Positions 21,723 to 33,028 of a stretch of DNA of 64,000 nt are shown here, one piece after another. Position 1 is the first letter of the stretch. Every line of letters begins with the position of its first letter. A program made the translations under genes and the position numbers. The stretch is from Viola odorata (Eukaryota; Streptophyta; Magnoliopsida; Malpighiales; Violaceae), in contig OY829540.1 in assembly GCA_963691705.1 (NCBI GenBank), positions 630,001-694,000 on the forward strand. The letters are read 5' to 3'. The notes under the pieces are model-generated. The model ran no database searches. It was not told the DNA's origin and saw only the letters and a list, made by a program, of their open reading frames with translations.

Positions 21723-24238
21723 ATGGTAGATGGGCCAAAATTTACTGGACTGATGGGTGGAAACCACAACAATGACAACAACTACTATGATTTCACACAA
21801 GGGTTTTACCAAAAGCTTGGTGAAGGTACAAATATGTCCTTGGATAGTTTGCAAACGAGCAATGCTGGTGGATCAGTCTCAATGTCAGTGGACAACAGCA
21901 GCGTTGGCTCCAATGATTCTCTGACCCACATTTTAAGTCACCCAGGTCTAAAACCTGGTAGTCACAACTACAGTGTCTCAGTTGGGCAGAGTGTATTTCG
22001 TCCAGGCAAGGTCACCCATGCACTTAATGATGATGCACTGGCACAAGCATTAATGGACGTTAGGTACCCTACTGAGGGACTGGAGAATTATGATGAATGG
22101 ACAATTGATTTGCGTAAACTCAATATGGGTACAGCTTTTGCCCAAGGTGCTTTTGGAAAGTTGTACAGAGGGACATATAACGGGGAGGATGTTGCCATTA
22201 AGATATTGGAGAGACCGGAGAATAGCCCAGAGAAGGCACAAGTGATGGAGCAACAATTCCAACAGGAAGTCATGATGCTTGCAACACTAAAGCACCCTAA
22301 CATTGTGAGGTTCATTGGTGCTTGTCGTAAGCCCATGGTTTGGTGTATTGTGACCGAGTACGCAAAGGGTGGGTCAGTTAGGCAGTTTTTGACCAGGAGG
22401 CAGAATCGGGCAGTGCCATTGAAATTGGCAGTTAAGCAAGCATTGGATGTTGCAAGAGGAATGGCTTATGTTCATGGGCTTGGCTTTATACACCGGGATT
22501 TGAAGTCAGATAACCTTCTGATTTCCTTTGACAAATCCATAAAGATTGCAGATTTTGGTGTGGCACGGATTGAGGTGCAGACAGAAGGCATGACACCAGA
22601 AACCGGGACATACCGTTGGATGGCACCGTAAGTATTTTGATCCTAATTAGGTTATACAATAACGGTCTTTCTTTTGTTCTCCTTTGGCATACTTTCTACC
22701 TTATGGCCTTTTACTTCGTTGTCTGTTATGTACAGACACTCATTGCGTATTATTCATTCTTAGGGTTTATCTTAATTGTGGCTTTTAGTTACTTGCCTGT
22801 ATTGTTCAGACATGGGACGTGTACTGCTACATTTTTTCTTACTTTATTTTTGTGCCTTGACGTTCTTGTAGCATATCCGGCAGTAGGAATTATTCTTTTG
22901 CATTTGTGCATAATTGTTTATAAGTGTCATATGTTAGGAATTATTCACAATACAAAACTAGGGGTTTCTAGAAAGCTGAACCTTTAATTTTAAAGAGTTT
23001 TAAAAAAAATATATAAGAACTGTGCCTTTCTGTATTGGCAATGACACGAGTCTTTGCCCATTGACGTGTACAGCGGAACCCTTATCATCATTATGTGACC
23101 CTGGCCTGTTCATTTGGGTATGGGCATCAATCTGATGTGTGATAAGCATGCAAGAAGTTTAAATTTATGGAAAATGATTTACTTTTCAATGAAATTTTGC
23201 TAAAAGTACTCATGAATGGATATTGTAACCCCTACCTCAGTTTGCATGAACTCGTTTGAGAATCTTGTTGGTATTGATAGTACTACTCTTTGCGTATTTT
23301 AAATTTTGGTTAAACAATTAATTGTCTTTTCTCGTGCTTTTTTTGGGGAAAACAATGGTGAACTTCTCAGTTAAAATTCTTAAACGCAATTTAATATGAT
23401 CTTGTCAGCCAATTCTGTCCATTTTGATCACGCGGTGACATCACTGTGAGGAGGGAGAGTTGTTTTATATCTTGTTGCACAAGATATAGTTTTACACCTG
23501 CTCACCTAAGATTTTTGTTTTGAGTACATTTTTATTTGCATTAGCGATCTTGTCTTTTATTATCTTGTCGATACTTTTCCTAGCAGTCATACTTCCTCCT
23601 AGAAAAATGCTCAAGATTTCCACGTGCATTAATAAGCTTTACCGTGTTTAGATATATTCTTGCTAGGAGGAATCTAGTAATTTCTAACTGGAATTTCCTT
23701 TTATGCTCTGGTCAATTTCTTTCTTCATTTCTACTTCTACTTCTACGGGTGGCCTTTTCTTCTTGATGCAGTCAAATTTGGAGGGAACAATGGATCACTG
23801 TTTCTCAATTTCTTTTTACAAGATCTTCATAACTCTCCTGGCGACTGAAACAGAGCCTTTTTAACTACTTTCCTCTGTGGACTTGACTGTTGATGCAGAG
23901 AAATGATTCAGCATAGGCCTTATACTCAGAAGGTGGATGTCTATAGCTTTGGCATTGTCCTTTGGGAGCTCATAACAGGTTTGCTTCCTTTCCAGAACAT
24001 GACAGCAGTGCAAGCTGCATTTGCGGTGGTGAACAAAGGTGTAAGGCCAGTTATCCCAAATGATTGCCTACCTGTGCTGAGTGAAATCATGACCCGCTGC
24101 TGGGACAGCAACCCTGAAGTCCGCCCTCCTTTCACTGATATTGTCAGGATGCTTGAGAACGCAGAAACTGAGATCATGACCACTGTCCGCAAGGCACGCT
24201 TTAGGTGTTGCATGACCCAACCCATGACAGTTGACTGA
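21723..24238 (+). CDS. RAF28: Raf-like serine/threonine protein kinase (RAF22/RAF28 type), two coding exons
   Basis: Exon 1 ends at 22627; the 1271-base intron (GTAAGT ... GATGCAG) ends at 23898; exon 2 is 23899-24238. The spliced frame gives 414 residues from ATG 21723, or 418 from ATG 21711; I prefer 21723 because the family starts at this Met. A Ser/Asn-rich N-terminus ([19 protein letters not shown]) precedes the kinase domain. Counting from 21711 it shows the nucleotide loop [10 protein letters not shown] (143-152), Lys164, Glu186, HRDLKSDN (261-268), DFG (281-283) and APE split by the intron (305-307). The C-terminus is [10 protein letters not shown]. This matches Arabidopsis RAF22/RAF28, reported as needed for embryo development; RAF28 is chosen because DCAF1 is the neighbour. 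All catalytic residues are present, so it is probably functional. Confidence 0.93.
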
Positions 24239-25599
24239 TCCAGGATACAAGACCCATAAACACATGGTAAAGAGTGGATACAAATGAAAACTGAAAATTA
24301 TAAAGTGAAGAAGCACCGACTTTACTTATATGTTTGTGTATGTATAAGTAATTTTCCTTTTTTATCCAGATAGGGGGACATTAACCTGTTAGACTGCTGG
24401 TTTGTGTGGCTGTTGGTGCCAATTGTACTGGAGTAGTGCGGTTGATTGTCGGGGTTCCCTAGTTCCAGTAGGGTGGGGAACACTGATGTTTCTTCCTCTG
24501 TAGCTATATCTATATATATATATATAGGGACCTGCCATTTTCGTTGTTGATTGTTTCCTTTTCTTTCTTTTTGCTTGTAACAAAAGTGCATGCTTTCGTT
24601 CTCAGAAAAAGAAACAGTGCAGGCTCTCTATTAAACTTCCCATTTAGTCGTTTGGATAACGGAAATGATAGCATACTATGAAGTGGAAGCCTGTGTTTCA
24701 GTTTCAGATGCTCCTTGTAAGTATTTGACATGCAGAATCAGAGAGAGGAGACTGGCACCCTATTCAGCTAGGGCAGTCTAGCTTGGCGACATCTGTTTAC
24801 TTATTACATGAAATTGTGGGCACTACTTGGTGATTCCTGTGGAGCTTATTGCAACTGTCACTGATCTTTAAGGAGAGATGAAAATTACTGGGTAAAAAAA
24901 CAACAAATTTCACATACACTACCCAATAACTATCACACAAGTTTCTATTTTATCCACAGCTATTGCCGACGGTTACCTTTACTAGGAAGAGTTAAAATAT
25001 ATACTCTTGATGTAAAAATTAGATACTCTTTGGAATATAATTTTTTTGAGTAATACTGAAAAGCTTATAAATAGGAATTTAGATCGTTTTTTTATAGCGT
25101 TAGAATACGTAGTTTGCAATTGATACCGTATAAAAATGTAGATCACTTCTTAACTAGCAGAGTTGCATACTTTACCCACCTAACTCCCGTTCTACTCTCT
25201 TTTTTCACATAGACGACAATGAAATACCTTATGGATCGTACAAGTACAACATCCCATAAGCCGTGCCTCAGGGCCAGAACTTAGTTACCAGGAGTCTCTG
25301 TAAATTGAAATAAATATCTACCCATCACTTGCAGAACATCTACCTATGGCGCAGCTAAAAGAAATTGCATACAAAGATTAAAAATTTCTTTTTTTCAGTT
25401 AACTGTTATGTCAAGTTGCATCATCCAAGGGCAGACCTATCATTTTTTTTCTTCCATTTCTTCCATGCTACTGACGAGGATTGCAGCATCCTTCAATTTC
25501 CATCACGGAGCGTTCTCATCTCCCCAATAACTCTCAAACCTATCGTTTTCAGTCTGTCATAATTCCAACCACAACCAGTAGCCATTTGGCACTCAATAG
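24239..25599. other. Kinase 3' UTR and intergenic region
   Basis: This is the stretch between the two convergent genes. The first 500 bases are likely kinase 3' UTR, with a TA microsatellite near 24.51 kb. The rest is AT-rich, and its last part would be 3' UTR of the DCAF1 gene on the other strand. No other gene is seen. Confidence 0.5.
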
Positions 25600-26967
25600 T
25601 TAAACCCATCCATTACCCATAAAGTCATCCTCATCACCGCTGCTGAATGATTCAAGATCCTGACTGTCATCATCAGCATCCTCATCGCCCTCGGTCACAA
25701 TTTCTAATATCCCAGGGCCACCATCCAAGTCCAAGTCATCCATCATAAAGTCCCCATCATCCTCATCATCGTCACTGACACTATCATCGTCATTGCTCAT
25801 GTCATCAGCATCACTCTCACCATCCCCATCTAGGTCTGGACCTAGTATGGGATCAATATCAGCATCCTCATCCTCATCTTCCTCACTCTCAGCGTCATCA
25901 GGATCAGAATCATCGTCAGTTGGCCTTCGACGACCAATTTCATAAACCCTAGCAGATGCAAACATCTCCTCTTGGTCATCCATTGTAATCAACCCAACAA
26001 ACAGCGGTCTACAGGCGTAGTGGCAATTTCACAGTAGTTTATTGCATCTACGGTGCGGAAAGCAGCAAATAGAGGATGTTTCACACGATGGGTGTGAACT
26101 GCTGACATCACATCATCTAGGTTTCTTCTTAGTATTGCATAAATCACATCCCCACGTGCATTAAATGTTATTGCTGTTTGGTCCAACGAAGGTACGCTTC
26201 GTAGAAGCCTAAATTTCCTGAGATCCCATACCTCGGAGTTTATGATCACCTGCTCAAACAAAATAGACAGTGAAATTGAGATGCAAGCTATACTTAGAAA
26301 CCAGAAAAACTAAACAGAAAGGTAACAACATCATCAACAGGTTTTCCTTAAACACTTTTCCAAGTTCAGCTATTATATGGATAGTTACACTACAAGCAAG
26401 CAGTACCAAATTCAGTACAGATTCTGTTGTACACAGACGTTCAGAGAAAAATTCTAACTTAGCAACACATGATAAGAGAGATGAACCGCACCAGAGTAAA
26501 TAAATATAACCATCTGTGATTTACGGTCTGCCAACAACAAAATTATAGTTGAACTAATCTAGCAATATTGATTAAGCAGGGTGTTATGGCATAGCATACC
26601 TCATTCCCGGCAGGATGGAATCCACCACCCCCATAATCAGTAAATTTATCAAAGCGATGAACAGGACCAGATTGTCGTCTATGCCACAGGACCCCATTCC
26701 AAAGCAGCATTGAATCCGAAGGGCTGAAATGCACAAGGGAATAAACATGCCCACGACCTGTAGAACTCATAACTGCATCTGACAATGTAGATTCCACCTG
26801 ACAGGTTTGAACATCGTAAAGGAAAATCTCTCTTCGAGACACCTCAGTTGACAAGGCTGCAAATATATTACCAGAGTTGCTAAACTTGGCAGACTTGCAC
26901 CCATCTAGTGAATGAATAGGCCCACCTGATATTGAAGAGCCATCCCAGAAGCGTACATCTTGGGAAC
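25600..26967 (-). pseudogene. DCAF1: DCAF1 C-terminal fragment: frameshifted and truncated
   Basis: Minus strand. Exon 26967-26600 encodes the WD-repeat region (DVRFWDGSSISGGP, then LLWNGVLWHRR and DYGGGGFHPAGNE). It is followed by a 350-base intron (26599-26250, GTATGC to GAGCAG). The next exon starts VIINSEVWDLRKFRLL, where WDLR is a WDxR motif of the kind that binds DDB1, and ends in a long Asp/Glu-rich tail (25600-25960) typical of plant DCAF1. DCAF1 is the substrate receptor of CUL4-DDB1 ubiquitin ligases. Near 25990 the frame shifts: the frame ending PVDRCLLG meets TGA and the tail resumes in another frame. About ten residues I expect there from Arabidopsis are absent. The gene body upstream is missing; retroelement sequence begins at about 26968. 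It lies tail to tail with the kinase. Confidence 0.85.
26250..26599 (-). other. Intron of the DCAF1 remnant
   Basis: On the minus strand the donor GTATGC follows a GGNE-coding end and the acceptor GAGCAG precedes GTGATCATAAAC. Joining keeps the DCAF1 frame. Length 350 bases. Confidence 0.75.
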
Positions 26968-26970
26968 TTT

Positions 26971-28625
26971 AAGAGAGTAGAATTAGGGCATTGAGGGCCC
27001 AGTTGACTGTTGATGAGGAACTGCAATTCTGTTGTGAATACGGAAGGTTGATGACCCTCCTAGATATTAAGGTGGATTGGGGTTGCATTCGAGCAACACT
27101 GAAATTCTAGGATCCGTATTACCGTTGTTTTTCCTTCGATGAAGGGATAGATCTGATGCCTACTTTGGAAGAATATTTCACTTTGCTATCCTTCACTCCA
27201 CAGATTTCCACCATTTACTGGAATGCCCGTTATGAGTCCTCCCTCGTCTGTACAAAGCTCAACAAGCGGCTGGGGATTCCCACATGGTATAATGACAGAA
27301 ATGACATTTGGTGTTGGCCAGACATTGTGGAGAAATTCCATTCAGCTCGAGGAGACAGACGTTTGAAGATTTTAGCCTTTGTCCTGGTAGGGTTCATTTT
27401 GTTCCCGAAAGCAAAGGATTACATCGACTTCGAGGCGGCCAATGTCTATTACGAAATGGAGGCAAACAAAATCAACCCCACCACCGCCATTCTGGCAGAA
27501 ACTTTTCGTGCCTTGGATTCCTACAGAAGGAAAGGGAAAGGAAAGCTTACCTGTTGTGTCCAGTTATTGACAGTATGGTTAATGAGCCACTTCAAGCAGG
27601 CACCATATCATTCTCTGTTTCTTCCAAATTTTCTAGGTATGAATCCGTTGATAAAGGTCATCGAAGCTATAGGTACTGGGGCAGCCGATGACAAGTGGCA
27701 GATGGAGGACAAAGATGTATGGATGGATCGATTCCTAAACCTCTCCGAGGAAGATATCAGTCTGCATGCCAAGTGGTTGTGATCAGTCAACCCCATTGTG
27801 AGTTGTGGGTATCTATCATGGGTCCCTCTAATTGGAGCAAGAGGGTGTGTTCCTTATTGCCCCGTACTGGTACTGAGCCAATTCTGCATCAAGCATATCA
27901 TTCCCGCCACGTACGGCATGACAGACTCAAGTCTGCCGCACATAAGGGCAGACCCGACACCTCAAGACTACGCGAACGATTGGATTGATCCATTATGCCT
28001 GGAAGGACACATTGTTCCTACTCCGCCAATGAATGAATACTTACAATGGAGAAGGAACAGAGCCAATGGGAACATCTTGCCACGCCCGAAAAATCAGAGG
28101 CCAGTGGAAGAAGTGGGTGAATCCTACGTGAATGAAGGAGCCAATAGGGTGACCTACGCCCAACTATCATAGCAATTACAGAGGGTGGTGAGACAGAGGG
28201 ATCAGATTGCATCAGAAAATGAAGGTTTGAAAATGGAAAAGATGGAGCTGGAATTCAAGCTATGCGAAGTAGAGCAGCGTATCCAGGATAATGTGCGAAT
28301 GAGCTTAAAGAATCAGGAGTTGGCCAATTGCGAATTCGAAAAGAGGATGACAGCAGAGATCAGTAAGAAAGAGGCTCTGAGTGTCGCGATCAAGGAAAGG
28401 GACGCGGAAATCAAGATGTTGACGGTTCGCGCCAGTGAAGTGACCAAGAGGGACCAGAAAAGGCAAACTCAGATAGCATCCTTGCAAGCTGAGTTGGAAA
28501 AGAAGAAGGAAAAAATCGTGTTGTTAAAACAGGCCGAGCTGAAACTCTTCCAACAATCGGAGGACGAGAGGATAAGATTTGGACACGAGATCCAGATATT
28601 GAAGGAGCAGTTGGAAAGCGAGTGA
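26971..28625 (+). pseudogene. E2 ORF1: DUF7745-like N-terminal domain plus coiled coil
   Basis: The frame enters from the junction (RALRAQLTVDEELQ). It passes a TAG near 27110 where a Trp is usual, then YYRCFSFDEG, MPTLEEYF, a TGA at 27780 and a TAG at 28170. It ends TGA 28625 after a coiled coil (28185-28625). The domain (ETFRALDSYRRKGKGKL, SHFKQAPYH, later PATYGM...) resembles the DUF7745 family of plant proteins, known from Ogre-type elements and their relatives as the ORF before gag. Function is not established. All parts share one frame, so three single stops are the only breaks. About 540 codons are visible and the true N-terminus is missing. Confidence 0.7.
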
Positions 28626-29315
28626 ACTATCTCCGATTCCTGGGTCGAATCATTCAGAGAGTTGAAATTGCGAATCCCTGAATATTAGTTGCCCACTAAC
28701 CTGCCGTTCTGCTGAAACACTTACTGTTTGACCCTTTTTGTAATCCTAACAAGCCACTTACGGCTTGGAACACTTGAAGGATAACTATAATCGAATCGGA
28801 CCAATGTTTATATGATGTTCTAAATCAAGCTTATGTTTACTTACGTAGAAATTTTCATAAATAAGTGTTTATCCCCTTACGGTCCAAAGGCACCTTTAAC
28901 TACCACTTACGATCAATTAACCTTTGCTTCCAGATTGCCACGGTTCGTTCTTTGATACCCCGGGAAATGGAAAAAAAATCCTCTCTTTTCTACCCCGGGA
29001 ATGAATGAAAGCTCCTTCCATATCCTCGTCAAGATCGTCAACTTGATCATCCGAAAGCGTCGTGATCGTACGGAAACGCCGCCATCTCTTCACCCCAAAA
29101 GTATCAAGCAAAAGCGTGGGCGAAGCAGTGAATAAGCAGCGTGGAGGCCTCGGGATAGCATTTTTGCATACATAATTAATCACTGCTTAATCTTCTAAAT
29201 ATTTCACTTGTTTATTTTTCAGGGTTAAAAAAACATAGCTCCCAAAAAGTAAATTATTCCTCACAAAATCCACGCAACTAGACTACAGACTCGAAAGACG
29301 GCAGAACACGATAAA
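28626..29315 (+). other. Spacer between ORF1 and gag of E2
   Basis: About 690 bases without a supported gene. It includes repeated 'CTTACGG'/'CTTACGATC' motifs near 28.74-28.91 kb (weak short repeats). A minus-strand frame at 28917-29183 looks like chance. Confidence 0.5.
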
Positions 29316-31720
29316 ATGGAGGAGAGATTACTAGCAAGGATAGTGGAACTGGAGGAACAAATTCGGACCGTTACGGAAAGGGCTGAACAAGCCGAAAAGG
29401 AACGAGATGAGGCGACAGTCGACTTTCCACCCGGTTTTTATCCATTTTCCACTCAAGCAATAGGGCCAACCACTTCGTCTGACATAGCTGGTTCATCCAT
29501 GCCTCCACCATTCTCCGGGGAAGGGGTTATTTGGAAATGGCAGCCCCATTTCATTAATCTTAACCCCAACCCTCAATTCATCACTTCAGTTATCCCGACC
29601 TCTGGAGTTGGCACCACCGGGAAAAGTACACAGATCGGGCCTACCTTTGACCCTAGCAGGAAAGAGGGTCACGCAGAATCTCAATACTTCCTCCCGCCTC
29701 AGAGTCATTCCATCGTCCGCCCAGAATCTCAATATTTCCTCCCTCTTTTAGGCTATTCAACCCAAGTTACGATTCCTTTATCTTCGGGCACTCAACCTCG
29801 TGGTGGCATTCTAACACAGCCACTGGATTCCATTGGGTGTCCACCAGATGTTAGTTTTGGCGTTGTTAAAATGGAACTGCCAAGTTTCGACAGGTTGAAC
29901 CTGTTAGAAGAGAGATTGAGGGCTATTGAAGGGACTGATCCCTTCGATCCTATAAGACCTATGGACATGTGCATGGTACCAGGGATAACCATGCCCTCGA
30001 AGTTCAAAATTCTAGAATTCGAGAAGTATACTGAGATCGAGTGTCCCAAAACCCACCTCAAGGTATACTGCAACAAAATGGCGGAGGTCATACAAAACGG
30101 GCCCTTGTTGATTCATCTGTTTAGAGAAAGTCTGACCAAACATGCTCTGACCTGGTATATGAATCTTGACAAGACGAGGATCAAGACTTGGAGAGACTTG
30201 TCGGATGCCTTCTTCAAGCAATACAAGTTTAACATTGATGTAACTCCAGACCGTTCTGATCTACAGAACCTCGAGAAGAAGGCCAACGAGTCGGTAAAGG
30301 TGTACGCGCAAAGGTGGAGGGAACTAGCTGCCAGAATTTCTCCCCCTCTAAGCGATAAGGAACTTATATCCATTTTTACACCTACCTCATCTCTAATTCA
30401 TCCAACAACTTTTCCGACGTAGTCTAGGTGCAGAGAGGGTTGAGTAAGGGATCAAGTCTGGAAGGATCGTTGTTGCACCGGAGGCAACACCAAAAAAAAC
30501 ACCTCCTGTGAAGAAAGAAGTTGGCTTCATATCCCACTTGCCAAGCTATAGGGCACCCTATTTTCCTCCACCCACATATCCTTCACCGTTACCTACTTTT
30601 TTTCCTCCACCACCAATGCCCGTTGCTAACGTGGCGCCTCAATTTTCACCATTTCTACCTCCTCCACCATAAATGCCACACCCTACACCACCAAGACCAA
30701 ATAATCCACCAAGGAACCTAGCTCCATAAAACAACCGCTGGAACCGAGAACCAGTGCCACCCCCCCCCCCCCCCTTCCTGCTGGGGAAATTTACAAGCAT
30801 CTACTCGCAGCTAGGCAGATTGTGCCCATCCCAGCCCAACCTCAACAACCTCCGTACCCAAAATGGTATGACCCTAACGTAAGGTGTGAACACCATGAAG
30901 GGGATCAGGGTCATACATTGGAGAATTGCTTTGCCTTCAAAATGAAGGTAAATCAATTAATCAAAAGTGGGTGGGTCTCCTTTGAGGGGCTGGCCAAAAG
31001 TTCCAACACCACTACCAACCCTCTGCCAAATCATGCTCTGGGTACTGGCGGAGTGAGCATCATCGAGACCGAGGGGGTTACAATAGTTTTCCCTTCAGTA
31101 GTGGGGATGTCTAGAGAAAAGCTCTTCTTTGCGTTGGTGAAAGCTAGCTATCTGCAACCCTCGGAGGGTAGTTTGAGCAGTTGTTTGTTTTGCCCTGAGG
31201 CAATTAAGCATGGGATCCAGGATTGTGGACCATTCTTACAGAAGTTGAGACAGTTAATAGGCTTTGGGCTCATCCACGTCGACAAACAGACTAGAGGAAT
31301 AGAGAGAATCGATGTTATCGAGGACGGTTCTCACACCCCTTATTCATTTGAATATATAGCCCAAGTAGGGTCACCGGTTACAACACCGCCCAAGTTGATC
31401 TTCAAGTTCACCCAGAACACTCCAGTAAGGATCTGCACGCGGTCCCCTTTAACTACGGGTATGAGGTTATCACTACTCCCTCTGCCGTTGCGCCAACAAG
31501 CCCTTTGATGGGCGAAACATCTAATGTTGGGGGCATGACCCGTAGTGGGAGATGTTACATCTCGGACGAAGTTGAGAAACGGAGGCTGGCTAGGGGGAAG
31601 AGTCCGATGATTCCCGAAGGATTGACCGAGAAAGTGCAGGAGGTAAACAAACCTGCGGCAGAGGATGATGCGGCAGAATTCCTGAAGATTATGAAACAAA
31701 GTGAATTCAGCATCGTCTAG
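29316..31720 (+). pseudogene. E2 gag with frameshifts
   Basis: ATG 29316 opens with a short coiled coil (ELEEQIRTVTERAEQAEKER) and a Pro/Ser-rich stretch. The Ogre-type capsid core follows near 29.95-30.36 kb (PKFKILEFEKY, CPKTHLKVYC, LTWYMNLDKTRIKTWRDL, QYKFNID, YAQRWRELAA). The frame slips near 30.37 kb. A Pro-rich linker (30.52-30.78 kb) ends in a C16-18 homopolymer near 30.76 kb, where the frame changes again. Then comes the CEHHEGDQGHTLENC finger (about 30.88 kb, a Cys-His-His-Cys arrangement). The last part (31505-31720) links to protease. Gag would package the element RNA. It is broken at several points; the C-run could also be a sequencing problem. Confidence 0.75.
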
Positions 31721-31753
31721 CAGCTGAAGAAGACCCCAACCCGCATCTCTATC

Positions 31754-32867
31754 ATGGAGTTAATTCTCACTTCTGAGCCTCATCGCCGAGCACTTTTGAA
31801 GGTTTTGAATCAAGCCTTCGTGACTAAGGACATTACTGTAGAAGGGGTGGAACACCTTATTGGAAGAATTCAAGCTCTGAGCAGTATCACCTTTTTAGAA
31901 GAAGTTGAATTGGCCGAGACAAGTCATAACAAGGCTTTGTACATCAATGTGGAATGTAAAGGCCATGTCATAGCAAAGGCCCTGATTGATAATGGGTCCG
32001 CGCTGAATGTCATGCCCAAACATGTTCTTGAGCAACTTCCAGTTGATATGGCTTACTTGAGACCTAGCGGAATGATGGCCAGAGCTTTCGACGGTACTGT
32101 CAGGGAAATCGTCAGAAATTTTGACTTGGATATGGTCATTGGGCCCCACTCTTTTACGTTAACATTCCAGGTCATGGAAATCTGCCCCACCTACAACATG
32201 CTTCTAGGGCGACCATGGATTCACTCAGCAGGAGCTGTTCCTTCCTCTCTCCACTAGTGTATCCAGTATGTAAAGGATGGAGTCCTCATCATGATAAAAG
32301 TGGAAGAAGCTTTGATTCTGACAAAGTACCCATCCGTACCCTATATCGAGACCACCGAAACCTTGGGGAGTTCATTCTAAGCTTTCGAGATCGTAAACAC
32401 AGACTGGATGAAGGAGGGATCCCTTGTTCCTGAACCTGAGACCGTTGTAATGACTGCTAGGACGATGCCAAAGGGTGATTTTTGGTTAGGAAAGGAGCTC
32501 GGAGCCAAGCTGCGAGGGATGAAAGAATTGGGAGTCGTCAAAAGCTCGGGGGACCGCTTTTGTTTGGGGTACCGACCGAGCAGGGCTGATTTTGATAGGA
32601 TTGCCAACGAAAAGAAGGAGAGCAGCTAGCCAAGTTACTTGGGCGTCTAATATTGAACGATCGAATGCATATCCCTCACATTAGGACCACATTCCCTTTT
32701 GCGGCAGAAACCATCAACTAGAGTCCTATCTTAGACAATGCATTTTCAGACTTCCATATCTACGCCTTGGAAGAAGGAGACTCATCTCAGAGCACACTTA
32801 ATTTTGTAAAGAAGTCGGGGAGGCCGGTGTGCAATTGGACAACCACCATGATTCCTGATGCCTTTCT
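31754..32867 (+). pseudogene. E2 aspartic protease and downstream linker
   Basis: The protease frame 31754-32257 has the active site ALIDNGSALN (about 31.98 kb) and the flap/exit region YNMLLGRPWIHSAGAVPS (about 32.2 kb). TAG at 32255 and TAA near 32378 each sit where Gln is expected. The linker continues to VCNWTTTMIPDAFL, which stops exactly at a GT (32868). A frame change occurs near 32.62 kb. The protease would cut the gag-pol precursor. The catalytic Asp is present, but the frame is closed by stops. Confidence 0.75.
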
Positions 32868-33028
32868 GTAATAAATATGCTTGTTTTTCTTATTTTCCAA
32901 AAAATTGATTTTGAAAAAACTCATTTGTAGGAACTCGCGTTCCTTTTTTTGGTCAAAATATGAATATATGCAGTTTCTTTATCATTTCAAACATCTTTTA
33001 CTTTTTGCGTTCTTTATTTTCATGATGG
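32868..33028 (+). other. Intron-like gap between protease and RT of E2
   Basis: This is an AT-rich non-coding stretch starting GTAATAAATATG directly after the protease-side frame and ending before the RT-side frame. Ogre elements are known to carry a spliced intron here. The acceptor is not obvious (AG candidates include 32970). Confidence 0.45.
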
